Positions 29,113 through 37,579 of a stretch of 64,000 nt of DNA are shown here, piece after piece. The DNA is from Nevskia sp964451925 (lineage in GTDB: Bacteria > Pseudomonadota > Gammaproteobacteria > Nevskiales > Nevskiaceae). The translations under genes and the position numbers were made by a program. The stretch is from NCBI GenBank assembly GCA_964451925.1, contig CAYVKA010000014.1, positions 27,785 to 91,784 on the forward strand, given 5' to 3'. The notes under the pieces are model-generated. The model saw nothing but the letters and a program-made list of their open reading frames with translations. It was not told the DNA's origin and did not search any database. Within the stretch, counting starts at the first letter, position 1; each line of letters opens with the position of its first letter.

Positions 29113-30393
29113 TTAGGAAGCGGCAGCGGTGGCGGCAACCGCGCGCGGCGGCAGCTTGACCCCGGCCTCCCGGCACAGGCGCTCCAGGCGTGAATAGGGC
29201 AGGCGCACGGTGAGGCGCAGGCCGCCATCGTCCTCCACTTTCTCGGAGCGCACCGCGTGCAGCGCGAACAGCTGGGCGCGCAGCCGCGCCGCGCTCGGCG
29301 GCAGCAGGATCTCGTCTTCGATCAGGTCGGGGTAGAGGCACGCCGCGATGGCGCTGCGCAGCAGGTCCAGCCCCTCGCCGGTGCGCGAGGAGATGAACAC
29401 GCGGACCGGCCGCCCGTCCTCGTCGCGCTCGATGCGCGCCACTTCCGGCGCGGTGCCTTCCTTGCGCAGGTCGATCTTGTTGTAGACCAGCAGGCGCGGC
29501 ACTTCGTCGGCGCCGATCTCGCGCAGCACCGCGTCGACCTGTTCCATGCGGGCGACGCGCTCGGCATCCGCGGCGTCGACCACGTGCAGCAGCAGGTCGG
29601 CTTCGCGCGATTCCTCCAGCGTGGCGCGGAAGGCGGCGATCAGGTCGTGCGGCAGATCGCGGATGAAGCCGACCGTGTCCGCCAGCACCGCGGTCTCGCC
29701 GCTGGGCAACGCCACCTTGCGCACGGTGGTGTCGAGGGTGGCGAACAGCAGGTTGGAGGCGAACGTATCGTCGCCGGTGAGGGCGTTGAACAGCGTCGAC
29801 TTGCCGGCGTTGGTGTAGCCGACCAGGGACACCGTGGGAATCTCGCTGCGGGCGCGGCCCTGGCGGTTCTGCGCACGGCGGCTGCGCACTTCCTCCAGCC
29901 GCCGCTTCAGCGTGTCGATGCGGCCGCGCACCAGGCGGCGGTCGGTTTCCAGCTGCGACTCGCCGGGGCCGCGCAGGCCGATGCCGCCCTTCTGACGCTC
30001 CAGGTGGGTCCAGCCGCGCACCAGGCGGGTGGCCAGGTGCTGCATCTGCGCCAGCTCCACCTGCAGCTTGCCCTCGTGCGAGCGGGCGCGGCGGGCGAAG
30101 ATGTCGAGAATCAGCCCGGCCCGGTCCAGCACCCGGCATTGCAGGCGCTTTTCCAGGTTGCGCTCCTGGCTGGGCGTCAGATCGTGATTGAAGATGGCCA
30201 GCTCGGCGCCGCCGGCGTGCACCGCCGCCCCGACCTCGTCGACCTTGCCGCTGCCGGCATACAGTCCGGCATCCGGACGGTCGCGGCTGCCGCCGATCAC
30301 GGCCACTACTTCGGCGCCGGCCGAACGGGCCAGTTCCAGGAATTCGGCGCGATCAGCCTCGAAGTCGGTGCCTGGGAATTCCAGGTGCACCAA
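29113..30393 (-). CDS. hflX: ribosome-associated GTPase HflX
   Basis: 426 residues if the TTG at 30393 is used. The N-terminal HflX domain carries AVIGGSRDRPD, IFNHDLTPSQERNLEKRL, GKLQVELAQM and RGWTHLERQKGG. The G domain has GYTNAGKSTLF, DTVGFIRDLPHDL, and YNKID. HflX splits stalled or heat-damaged ribosomes. Conserved residues (KAVLVHL) begin before the TTG, so the real start is upstream. The only in-frame candidate there is CTG 30459, and no ATG, GTG or TTG exists between it and the in-frame hfq stop. Coordinates therefore give the nearest canonical start only. Confidence 0.9.
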   Translation of the reverse strand: MVHLEFPGTDFEADRAEFLELARSAGAEVVAVIGGSRDRPDAGLYAGSGKVDEVGAAVHAGGAELAIFNHDLTPSQERNLEKRLQCRVLDRAGLILDIFARRARSHEGKLQVELAQMQHLATRLVRGWTHLERQKGGIGLRGPGESQLETDRRLVRGRIDTLKRRLEEVRSRRAQNRQGRARSEIPTVSLVGYTNAGKSTLFNALTGDDTFASNLLFATLDTTVRKVALPSGETAVLADTVGFIRDLPHDLIAAFRATLEESREADLLLHVVDAADAERVARMEQVDAVLREIGADEVPRLLVYNKIDLRKEGTAPEVARIERDEDGRPVRVFISSRTGEGLDLLRSAIAACLYPDLIEDEILLPPSAARLRAQLFALHAVRSEKVEDDGGLRLTVRLPYSRLERLCREAGVKLPPRAVAATAAAS

Positions 30394-30477
30394 TACCGCT
30401 TTCTGCGTGCCGGCCGCGCTGACGGCCGGTGCGGTGTAGGAATCGGGATTGGTGCTCAGCGGTTTGACTCTCGCAAC

Positions 30478-30729
30478 TCAGGCGTCGGCGGGCTGCGCTT
30501 CGTCGCCATCGGTCTCGGCGATGCGCACGGCGCGCGCCGGCACAATGGTGGAAATGGCGTGCTTGTAGACCATCTGGCTGACCGTGTTCTTCAGCAGCAC
30601 CACGAACTGGTCAAAGGATTCGATCTGGCCCTGCAGCTTGATGCCATTGACCAGGTAGATCGAAACCGGTATGCGCTCTTTGCGCAGGGCGTTGAGAAAC
30701 GGCTCCTGCAGAGTCTGTCCTTTAGACAT
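30478..30729 (-). CDS. hfq: RNA chaperone Hfq
   Basis: 83 residues from ATG 30729 (MSKGQTLQEPFLNAL). Sm1 motif with VSIYLVNGIKLQGQIESFD and Sm2 with YKHAISTIVPAR, both intact. It has a short acidic C-terminal tail (ETDGDEAQPADA), shorter than in E. coli. Pairs small RNAs with mRNAs. It lies between miaA and hflX; hflX continues in the same reading frame after the hfq TGA. Confidence 0.98.
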   Translation of the reverse strand: MSKGQTLQEPFLNALRKERIPVSIYLVNGIKLQGQIESFDQFVVLLKNTVSQMVYKHAISTIVPARAVRIAETDGDEAQPADA

Positions 30730-30824
30730 TTCTAATCCTTTTTCAATTTTCTGAACAGCGGCAGTTGCCTGCCTATACAGGGAAAGTGTACCACGCGGGG
30801 GATTCATTCGGCCGGATGTCAAGT

Positions 30825-31775
30825 TCAGGCTGATTCGGTCAGATTCAAGACCGCGCCGGCGGCATTCGGTTCCGCCGGATCGATCCAGTTCCAACCGGAT
30901 TCGCCTCGCAACCAGGTTAGCTGGCGCTTGGCGTATTGACGCGTGGCGATCACGCCGAGTTCGACTGCACGATCCGGGCCATAGGCGCCGTCCAGGCAGC
31001 CCCAGAGCTGGCGATAACCCACCGCGCGCATCGACGGCAGGGCCGGATGCAGGTCGCCGCGGGCCCGCAGCGCCGCCACTTCCTCCAGAAAACCCTGTGC
31101 CATCATGGCGCGGAAGCGCTGTTCGATGCGCCGGTGCAGCTGCTCGCGCTGCGGCGGGCACACCGCCACTCGCACCAGCGCAGCGCCCAGGCCCTGGCCG
31201 CGCGGCCGCTGGAACTGCTGGCTGGCGGGTTCACCGCTGAGGTGATGGATTTCCAGCGCGCGCTGGATGCGCTGCGCGTCATTGGGGTGCAGGCGCGCCG
31301 CGCTTTGCGGGTCGATCCCGGCCAGGCGCGCGTGCATCGCGGCCCAGCCCAGCGTGGCGGCCTCGGCCTCGGTGCGGGCGCGGAATGCCGCATCGGCGGA
31401 GGGCAGATCGCTTAGCCCCTGCAGCAAGGCGCGGAAATAGAGCATGGTGCCGCCGACCAGCAGCGGGCGCCTGCCCCGACCGCGGATATCGTCGATCACG
31501 CGCCGTGCGTCGGCGGCGAACCGCGCCGCCGAATAGCTCTCGGCGGGATCGATCAGGTCCAGCAGGTGATGCGGCACCAGCCGGCGCGTGGCGGCGTCGG
31601 GCTTGGCGGTGCCGATATCCATGCCGCGGTAAACCTGCGCCGAATCGACGCTGACGATCTCGGCCTGCCCACCGAGACGTTCCACCAGCTGCAGCGCCAG
31701 CGCCGACTTGCCGGCGGCGGTAGGGCCGGCGATGGCGATGAGCGGGGCCTGCGCGGGATCGAGGGAGGGTTTCAC
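30825..31775 (-). CDS. miaA: tRNA dimethylallyltransferase
   Basis: 316 residues. Transfers a dimethylallyl group to A37 of tRNAs that read UNN codons. P-loop GPTAAGKSALA, VDSAQVYRGMDIGTAKP, HHLLDLIDPAESYSA, VGGTMLYFRALLQGL and the C-terminal AVGYRQLW and ATRQYAKRQLTWLR are all present. Located between mutL and hfq as in E. coli. Confidence 0.97.
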   Translation of the reverse strand: MKPSLDPAQAPLIAIAGPTAAGKSALALQLVERLGGQAEIVSVDSAQVYRGMDIGTAKPDAATRRLVPHHLLDLIDPAESYSAARFAADARRVIDDIRGRGRRPLLVGGTMLYFRALLQGLSDLPSADAAFRARTEAEAATLGWAAMHARLAGIDPQSAARLHPNDAQRIQRALEIHHLSGEPASQQFQRPRGQGLGAALVRVAVCPPQREQLHRRIEQRFRAMMAQGFLEEVAALRARGDLHPALPSMRAVGYRQLWGCLDGAYGPDRAVELGVIATRQYAKRQLTWLRGESGWNWIDPAEPNAAGAVLNLTESA

Positions 31776-31815
31776 CGGCTGATTTTAGCCGGCGCCGCCG
31801 CCCGGGCCGCTGCGC

Positions 31816-33651
31816 TCAGCGCCCGCGCAGGAACAGGCGATCCAGGTCCTCGGCGCCGATCTGCACCCAGGTGGGGCGGCCATGGTTGCACTGGCCGGAC
31901 AGCTCGGTGGCCTCCATGTCGCGCAGCAGGGCATCCATCTCCGGCACGGTCAGGCGTCGGTTGGCCTTGATGGCGCCGCGGCAGGCCAGATCGGCGAGGA
32001 TGCGGTGCTGCGCGTCGAGCACTTCGCCGAAATGCGCCTCGCTGTCGTTGCCCTCGCCGCACAGGCCGCGCAGCAGCGCGCCCAGGTCGGTCCTGGCCAG
32101 CAGCGGCGGCAGCGCACGCACGGTCACGCTTTCCGGCCCGGCGCGGTCGATGACCAGACCCAGGCGCGACAGCTCCTCGCGCTGCGCTTCGAGCTGTTCG
32201 GCTTCGGCCTCGCCCACCCGCACCGGCTCCGGCACCAGCAGGGCCTGCGCCGGGATGCCGCCGGTCTCGAGCTGCGACTTGTAGCGCTCGTACAGCACCC
32301 GCTCGTGGGCGGCGTGGGCATCGACCAGCACCAGGCCCTGCCGGTTCTCGGCCAAGATGAATACGCCATGGAGTTGCGCCAGGGCGCGCCCCAGCGGCTG
32401 CTGCGCCACGACCACATCGGAATCGGCCGCAGGCTGCGCCGCCGCTGCGTAGAGCGGCCAGGCAGTGGAGGCCAACGGTGTCGGCGCCGGCTCGCGGATG
32501 CCGGAGAACGCGGCGCCGCCGAGGTGTCCCGTGCTGCCGCCGTAGGACGCCGGCCGGGCGTAGCGCAGCGGCTCCTGTGTCGGTGCCTGCGCCTGCTCCG
32601 GCGCCGCGTCCGGCGCATGCAGCTCAACCCGGTGATGCAGTCCGGGATCGGGGCGGATGCGGCGCAACAGCTGATGCACGCAGCCGAACAGGAAGTCATG
32701 CACCTGCGCCGACTGGCGGAAACGCACCTCGCTCTTGGCCGGATGCACGTTGACATCGACCGCCGCCGGGTCCAGCTCCAGGAACAGCACGAACGCCGGA
32801 TAGCGCGTCGAGTGCAGCACGTCGGCGTAGGCGCGGCGCAGCGCATGGCCCAGCAGCTTGTCGCGCACCATGCGGCCGTTGACATACAGGAACTGCTGAT
32901 CGGGCTGCGCCCGCGCGAAGCTGGGCAGCGCCACCCAGCCCCACAGCCGCAGGCCCTGCCGCGACTCGTCCAGCATCACCGCGTTGTTCATGAACTCCGC
33001 GCCGCAGACTTCGGCGATGCGCGCCTCGCGCGCGGGCTCATCCAGTGCCGGCGCCAGCTCCAGCGCACGGCGGCCGTTGTGGCGCAGCGCCAGGCGCAGA
33101 TCGAAACGTGCCAGCGCCAGCCGCCGCGCCAGCTGGTCGATGTGGCGGAATTCGGTGGATTCGGCGCGCATGAACTTGCGCCGCGCCGGCGTATTGAAGA
33201 ACAGGTCGCGCACTTCCACCGTGGTGCCGACGGCGTGCGCTGCCGCCACCGGCGGACCGGCCTCGGCCGCGCCGGCACCGGCGATGCGCCAGCCATGCGC
33301 GTCCTGCGCGGTGCGCGAAGTCATGGCGAAGCGCGACACCGACAGGATGCTGGGCAAGGCCTCGCCGCGGAAACCGAGGCTGGCCACGCTCTCCAGGTCG
33401 TCCAGCGAAGCGATCTTGCTAGTGGCGTGGCGCTGCAGGGCCAGCGCCAGCTGCTCGCGCGGAATGCCGCCGCCGTCGTCGCGGATGCGGATCAGGCCGA
33501 GGCCGCCCTGCTCGGTCTCGATCTCGATCTGGCGGCCGCCGGCATCGAGGCTGTTCTCCACCAGTTCCTTGACCACGGCAGCGGGTCTTTCAACGACTTC
33601 GCCGGCTGCGATCTGGTTGATGAGCTGGTCGGGCAATACCTGGATGGTCAC
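31816..33651 (-). CDS. mutL: DNA mismatch repair protein MutL
   Basis: 611 residues. An N-terminal GHKL ATPase (IAAGEVVERPAAVVKELVEN with the Mg-binding Asn, IRDDGGGI, GFRGEALPSI) joins a Pro/Ala-rich linker (about 330-400) and a C-terminal dimerization domain. The C-terminal VDAHAAHERVLYERYK fits the endonuclease motif D-x-H-A-x2-E-x4-E apart from Ala for Gln. Late motifs CRGAIKANRRLT and CNHGRPTW fit the metal-site pattern of endonuclease-type MutL. This suggests a nicking MutL, as in pseudomonads, and no MutH. Confidence 0.96.
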   Translation of the reverse strand: MTIQVLPDQLINQIAAGEVVERPAAVVKELVENSLDAGGRQIEIETEQGGLGLIRIRDDGGGIPREQLALALQRHATSKIASLDDLESVASLGFRGEALPSILSVSRFAMTSRTAQDAHGWRIAGAGAAEAGPPVAAAHAVGTTVEVRDLFFNTPARRKFMRAESTEFRHIDQLARRLALARFDLRLALRHNGRRALELAPALDEPAREARIAEVCGAEFMNNAVMLDESRQGLRLWGWVALPSFARAQPDQQFLYVNGRMVRDKLLGHALRRAYADVLHSTRYPAFVLFLELDPAAVDVNVHPAKSEVRFRQSAQVHDFLFGCVHQLLRRIRPDPGLHHRVELHAPDAAPEQAQAPTQEPLRYARPASYGGSTGHLGGAAFSGIREPAPTPLASTAWPLYAAAAQPAADSDVVVAQQPLGRALAQLHGVFILAENRQGLVLVDAHAAHERVLYERYKSQLETGGIPAQALLVPEPVRVGEAEAEQLEAQREELSRLGLVIDRAGPESVTVRALPPLLARTDLGALLRGLCGEGNDSEAHFGEVLDAQHRILADLACRGAIKANRRLTVPEMDALLRDMEATELSGQCNHGRPTWVQIGAEDLDRLFLRGR

Positions 33652-33736
33652 GGCGCACTCGAGGGCATGATGCCGTCAAGCATAAAGGAAGGCCCGAGCG
33701 TTCTGCGCCCGGGCCCAAGGCTCCGAAGAATGGGGG

Positions 33737-35200
33737 TTAATTCTCGCTGTCGCCGCGAGCGCCTTTCTCGTAGCTCACCGGCACGGCCTTGCCGCGCGTG
33801 CGGCGCCGCGGCGCTGCCGGGTGATCGGGCTGGGTGGCGGCCACCAGCTGTTGCTGCTGCAGCGGGCGGTAGCGCGAGAAGTAGCCCTTGATGCCGTCGA
33901 AAATGCTGTCGGCAAACTGACCCTGATACTCCGGGCTGCGCAGCATCTGCTCCTCGCGCGGGTTGCTGATGAACGCGGTCTCCACCAGTACCGAGGGGAT
34001 GTCCGGCGACTTCAGCACCATGAACCCGGCCTGCTGCACCGCCGGCTTCTGCAGCTCGTTGACCTTGTGCAGGGAGTCGAGCAGGCGGTTGCCCAGGTCG
34101 AAGCTGGCGTCCATGGTCGCCGACTGCGAGATGTCGAGCAGCACCGCCGCCAGGCGGTCGTCCTTGTCGTGCAGATCGACGCCGCCGACCAGATCGGCCG
34201 CGTTTTCGTGGTTGGCCAGCCAGCGCGCCTGTTCGGTGGTGGCGCCGTGATCGGACAGCACGTACACCGCGGTGCCGCGCATGTCGCGGTCGCGGTACGA
34301 GTTGGCGTGAATCGACACGAACAGGTCGGCCTGGGCCTGGCGCGCTTTGACGGTGCGCTCGCGCAGGCCGACGTAATAGTCACCGTCACGAGTCAGCACG
34401 GCGCGCATGCCGGGCTGCGCATTGATGCGCCGCGCCAGCTGGCGGGCTATGGCCAGCGTCACGTTCTTTTCCTGCAGGCCGCCGCGCCCCTGTGCACCGG
34501 GGTCGTCGCCGCCATGGCCGGCGTCGACCGCCACCACGATGGGCTTGACGGACAGAGACACCGCATCGCGGCTGACCGGAGCAACAACGGGCGTCGCCAC
34601 CGCTACCGCCGTCGGGGGAGTCGGGATGCTCGGGGCCGCCACCACCGCCGGCTGCGGCACCGCGGCCGGAATCACGGGAATCACCGGGGCCGCGGACGGC
34701 GCCGCCGCAGCAAGCTGCACCGGAGCCGCGGACGCAACCGCGTCGGGTGCCGCGCCGGCGGCGGGCGCGACGCCATTGTCGGAAGCGGCCGAGGCGGTCA
34801 CCATCGACGGCATCGGCGTGGCGCCGGCGGGATACAGTTCGAGGATCAGGCGATAGCCATACCCACCGCTGGGCTTCAGACCAAAGCTCTTCGGCGTGAC
34901 CGACTGGTTCAGGTCCAGCACCACGCGCAAGCCGCCGTCGTGCGGGCCGGAACGCACGCTCTTGACCAGGCCGGTGGGCACCGGATTCAGATTGAGCGTG
35001 CGGCCACGGCGGGCGCCCGCGATATCGACCACTACGCGGTCCGGATTGCTCAGGGTGAAGACGTTGTTGTCGGCGCTGGCATCCAGATCGAACACCACGC
35101 GGGTGCTCTCGGCGCCGCCCAGCAGGCGCAGCTCGCGCAGCTCACCCGCCTGCGCGCAGGCAAATGACAGCGTGAGAACGAGCCCTACGACGCAACGCAT
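33737..35200 (-). CDS. amiC: N-acetylmuramoyl-L-alanine amidase with AMIN domain
   Basis: 487 residues from ATG 35200 (MRCVVGLVLTLSFACAQAGE), which gives a clean Sec signal peptide; an upstream in-frame ATG (35293) would spoil it. N-terminal AMIN domain (about 25-120, DPDRVVVDIAGAR-like stretch) for septal peptidoglycan binding, an Ala/Pro/Val-rich linker (about 140-220), then zinc amidase_3 (VVAVDAGHGGDDPGAQG, FVSIHANSYRDRD, ETAFISNPREE). It separates daughter cells. Upstream of mutL, as amiB is in E. coli; the gene symbol is by family, not proven orthology. Confidence 0.9.
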   Translation of the reverse strand: MRCVVGLVLTLSFACAQAGELRELRLLGGAESTRVVFDLDASADNNVFTLSNPDRVVVDIAGARRGRTLNLNPVPTGLVKSVRSGPHDGGLRVVLDLNQSVTPKSFGLKPSGGYGYRLILELYPAGATPMPSMVTASAASDNGVAPAAGAAPDAVASAAPVQLAAAAPSAAPVIPVIPAAVPQPAVVAAPSIPTPPTAVAVATPVVAPVSRDAVSLSVKPIVVAVDAGHGGDDPGAQGRGGLQEKNVTLAIARQLARRINAQPGMRAVLTRDGDYYVGLRERTVKARQAQADLFVSIHANSYRDRDMRGTAVYVLSDHGATTEQARWLANHENAADLVGGVDLHDKDDRLAAVLLDISQSATMDASFDLGNRLLDSLHKVNELQKPAVQQAGFMVLKSPDIPSVLVETAFISNPREEQMLRSPEYQGQFADSIFDGIKGYFSRYRPLQQQQLVAATQPDHPAAPRRRTRGKAVPVSYEKGARGDSEN

Positions 35201-35381
35201 AAAGCCCCCGACGGGCGATGACAGCGGGAAGATAGCGCCGCCCGCGGAATATTTCAAGAATTTTCTTTTTTGAATCAATAGGTACTGCATCACACTTCAT
35301 GCTTATTGTGGAACCCGGCCGGAATATCCGCCCCGCACCACGCGTGAACCCGATGGGAAATGGGTGGAGATCAGGCGGAAA

Positions 35382-35855
35382 TCAGGCAGGAATCAGGCCG
35401 GCCGCGCGCAGCAGCGGCAGCGTCGTCGGGCCCGCTTCGAGGCGGATTTCCCGGCCGTCGCCGGCGCTTTGCAGCAGTATCCGCAGGTCGGCCGGGGGCA
35501 GCTCCCCGGCGCCGCGTTCAGGCCACTCCACCAGCCAGACCGAGCTTTGCGGCGGCGTATCGTACAGGCCCAGCTGCTCCAGCTCGGCCGGATCGGACAG
35601 GCGGTAAAGGTCCAGGTGCAGCAGATCGCGGCCGGCCAGCTGATAGGGCTCGACCAGGGTGTATGTGGGACTGCGGATGGGGCCGCTGGCGCCCAGCGCG
35701 CGCAGCCAGCCGCGCACCAGCGTGGTCTTGCCCGCGCCGAGGTTGCCGTGCAGGTAGACCACCAGCCCCGGCAACGGCGCCAGGGCCTGCGCCAGGCGCG
35801 CGCCCATCGCCTCGGTGGCGGCGGCGTCGGGCAGGGTCTGGGAGTGGGAGATCAT
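35382..35855 (-). CDS. tsaE: tRNA threonylcarbamoyladenosine biosynthesis ATPase TsaE
   Basis: 157 residues from ATG 35855 (MISHSQTLPDAAA). Walker A in YLHGNLGAGKTTLVRGWL, then SPTYTLVEPYQL and LHLDLYRLSDPAELEQLG, the TsaE set. With TsaB and TsaD it drives t6A37 synthesis. A longer open frame upstream reads through a repeat and is disregarded. Follows nnr on the same strand as in E. coli (yjeF-yjeE). Confidence 0.95.
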   Translation of the reverse strand: MISHSQTLPDAAATEAMGARLAQALAPLPGLVVYLHGNLGAGKTTLVRGWLRALGASGPIRSPTYTLVEPYQLAGRDLLHLDLYRLSDPAELEQLGLYDTPPQSSVWLVEWPERGAGELPPADLRILLQSAGDGREIRLEAGPTTLPLLRAAGLIPA

Positions 35856-35868
35856 CGCTTCCTGTCCG

Positions 35869-35968
35869 GGAAGCGGGAGGCGAGAGGCGGGAGGCGCAGA
35901 AGCGAAGGCATGACGAGCCGCCCCGGTGTTTCGTGCCTTTCCCACCTCTCGCCTCCCGCCTCCCGCCT
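35869..35968. repeat. paired GGGAGGCG-type inverted repeat
   Basis: The left arm (about 35869-35898, iterated GGGAGGCG / GAGAGGCG) and right arm (about 35938-35968) are inverted copies with a 40-bp spacer, between nnr and tsaE. A sequence variant of the GGGAATCG elements elsewhere in the window. Confidence 0.7.
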
Positions 35969-37446
35969 CACGGATTCACCACCGCGCGCAGGCTGTCGAT
36001 CAGGTCGGACGGCGTCAGGCCGCGCTCGCCGTCGCCGGCAGCGCGGTCGCCGGCCAGGGCATGGGCCAGCACGGCCGCGCGGGTGGCGCTTTCCGCATCC
36101 AGCCCCTGGCCGAGAAACGCGGCCACGATGCCGGTGAGGGCGTCACCCATGCCACCGACCCCCATGCCGGGATTGCCATAGGGGCACAGCGCCAGTTCCC
36201 GCCCTTGCACCAGGGTGCCGGCGCCCTTGAGCAACGCCACGCCGCCGTAACGCTGCTGCAACTCGCGCACGGCGGCGACGCGATCGGCCTGCACCGCGGC
36301 GGTGGGGAGGCCCAGCAAACGCCCGGCCTCGCCGGGGTGTGGCGTCAACACCCAGCGCGGATCGACGCGCGGCTCATGCGCCAGCAGGTTCAAGGCATCG
36401 GCGTCGACGACCAGCGGCCGGCCGGCGGCGAACGCTTCGGCGCAGACCATGCGCGCCCAGTCGCCCTGCCCCAGGCCGGGGCCGATGGCGACCACGTCGG
36501 CGCGCCCGATCAGGGTCTGCAGCTCGCCGGCGGACTCCACGCCACGGCACATCAGCTCGGGCTGCGCCGCGGTCAGCAGCGGCGCATGGGCGGCTCGGGT
36601 GGCCACACTGACCAGCCCGGCTCCGGCGCGCAGCGCGGCGCGCGCCGCCAGCAGCACCGCGCCGATGGTGCCGGCATCGCCACCGGCGATCAGCACATGC
36701 CCGTGATCGCCCTTGTGCGCGCTGCGCGGACGCGGCGGCAGCCAGCGGCGCAGGTCGGCGGCGTCGAGCAGCTCGGCCAGCGGCGCCAGGCCGTCGTGCA
36801 CGGCCGGCGGCACCTCCAGCGCGTCGAACACGATGCGGCCGCAGCAGGCCGGTCCCTGCCCGGTATACAGGCCCAGCTTGCGGCCGATGAAGGTGACGGT
36901 GAGATCGGCCCGCACCGCGTCGCCGGGCACGGCGCCGCTATCCGCCAGCAGGCCGGATGGCAGATCCACCGCCAGCACCGCGGCACCGGCGCGGCGCGCC
37001 CGTGCCATGGCTTCGATGGCGGCCAGCGCCGCGCCCTGCGGCGCGCGCGTCAGGCCGGTGCCGAAGATGGCATCCACCAGCAAGTCGGCGCTGAAGAACT
37101 CCGCATCGACCTCGCCGAAGCGCTCGATGCCGCCCTGCCGCAGCCAGGCGGCGCGCGCCGTGGCCGCATCGCCTGCCGGTGCGCGGCCATCCACCTCGCA
37201 GACACGCACTGTGCAACCGGCGGCGCGCGCCAGGCAGGCGATCTCGTAGCCATCGCCGCCGTTGTTGCCGGAACCGGCCAGCACCACCACGCTGCGGGTC
37301 AGCGGCCAACGCTCGCGCGCCGCGTTCCAGGCCGCGGCGGCGGCGCGGCGCATCAGCGTATAACCGGGGATGCCGTGTTCCTGGATGGCGCGCCGGTCCA
37401 GCTCGCGCACCTGGGCGGCGGCATACAATCTGCGGTCGATTTCCAT
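35968..37446 (-). CDS. nnr: bifunctional NAD(P)H-hydrate epimerase / ADP-dependent dehydratase
   Basis: 492 residues from ATG 37446 (MEIDRRLYAAAQVRELDRRA). The N-terminal YjeF_N epimerase domain (about 1-215) has VVLAGSGNNGGDGYEIACL and AVDLPSGLLADSG. The C-terminal carbohydrate-kinase-like dehydratase (about 225-490) has HVLIAGGDAGTIGAVLLAAR, TPHPGEAGRLLG and GMGDALTGIVAAFLGQG. It repairs damaged NAD(P)H. Divergent from queG across 133 bp. Confidence 0.96.
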   Translation of the reverse strand: MEIDRRLYAAAQVRELDRRAIQEHGIPGYTLMRRAAAAAWNAARERWPLTRSVVVLAGSGNNGGDGYEIACLARAAGCTVRVCEVDGRAPAGDAATARAAWLRQGGIERFGEVDAEFFSADLLVDAIFGTGLTRAPQGAALAAIEAMARARRAGAAVLAVDLPSGLLADSGAVPGDAVRADLTVTFIGRKLGLYTGQGPACCGRIVFDALEVPPAVHDGLAPLAELLDAADLRRWLPPRPRSAHKGDHGHVLIAGGDAGTIGAVLLAARAALRAGAGLVSVATRAAHAPLLTAAQPELMCRGVESAGELQTLIGRADVVAIGPGLGQGDWARMVCAEAFAAGRPLVVDADALNLLAHEPRVDPRWVLTPHPGEAGRLLGLPTAAVQADRVAAVRELQQRYGGVALLKGAGTLVQGRELALCPYGNPGMGVGGMGDALTGIVAAFLGQGLDAESATRAAVLAHALAGDRAAGDGERGLTPSDLIDSLRAVVNP

Positions 37447-37579
37447 GACCTTAGTATAGGAAGTCAGTGCAATCTCCACTCGCTGATTCGCCCCGTCATC
37501 GCCATCCCTGGCGCAGCCCCGGCCCGGGCCGGCAAGCCCGGCGCGGCCGTCGATGGCGGGGCGCCCGGGATCGCGGACG

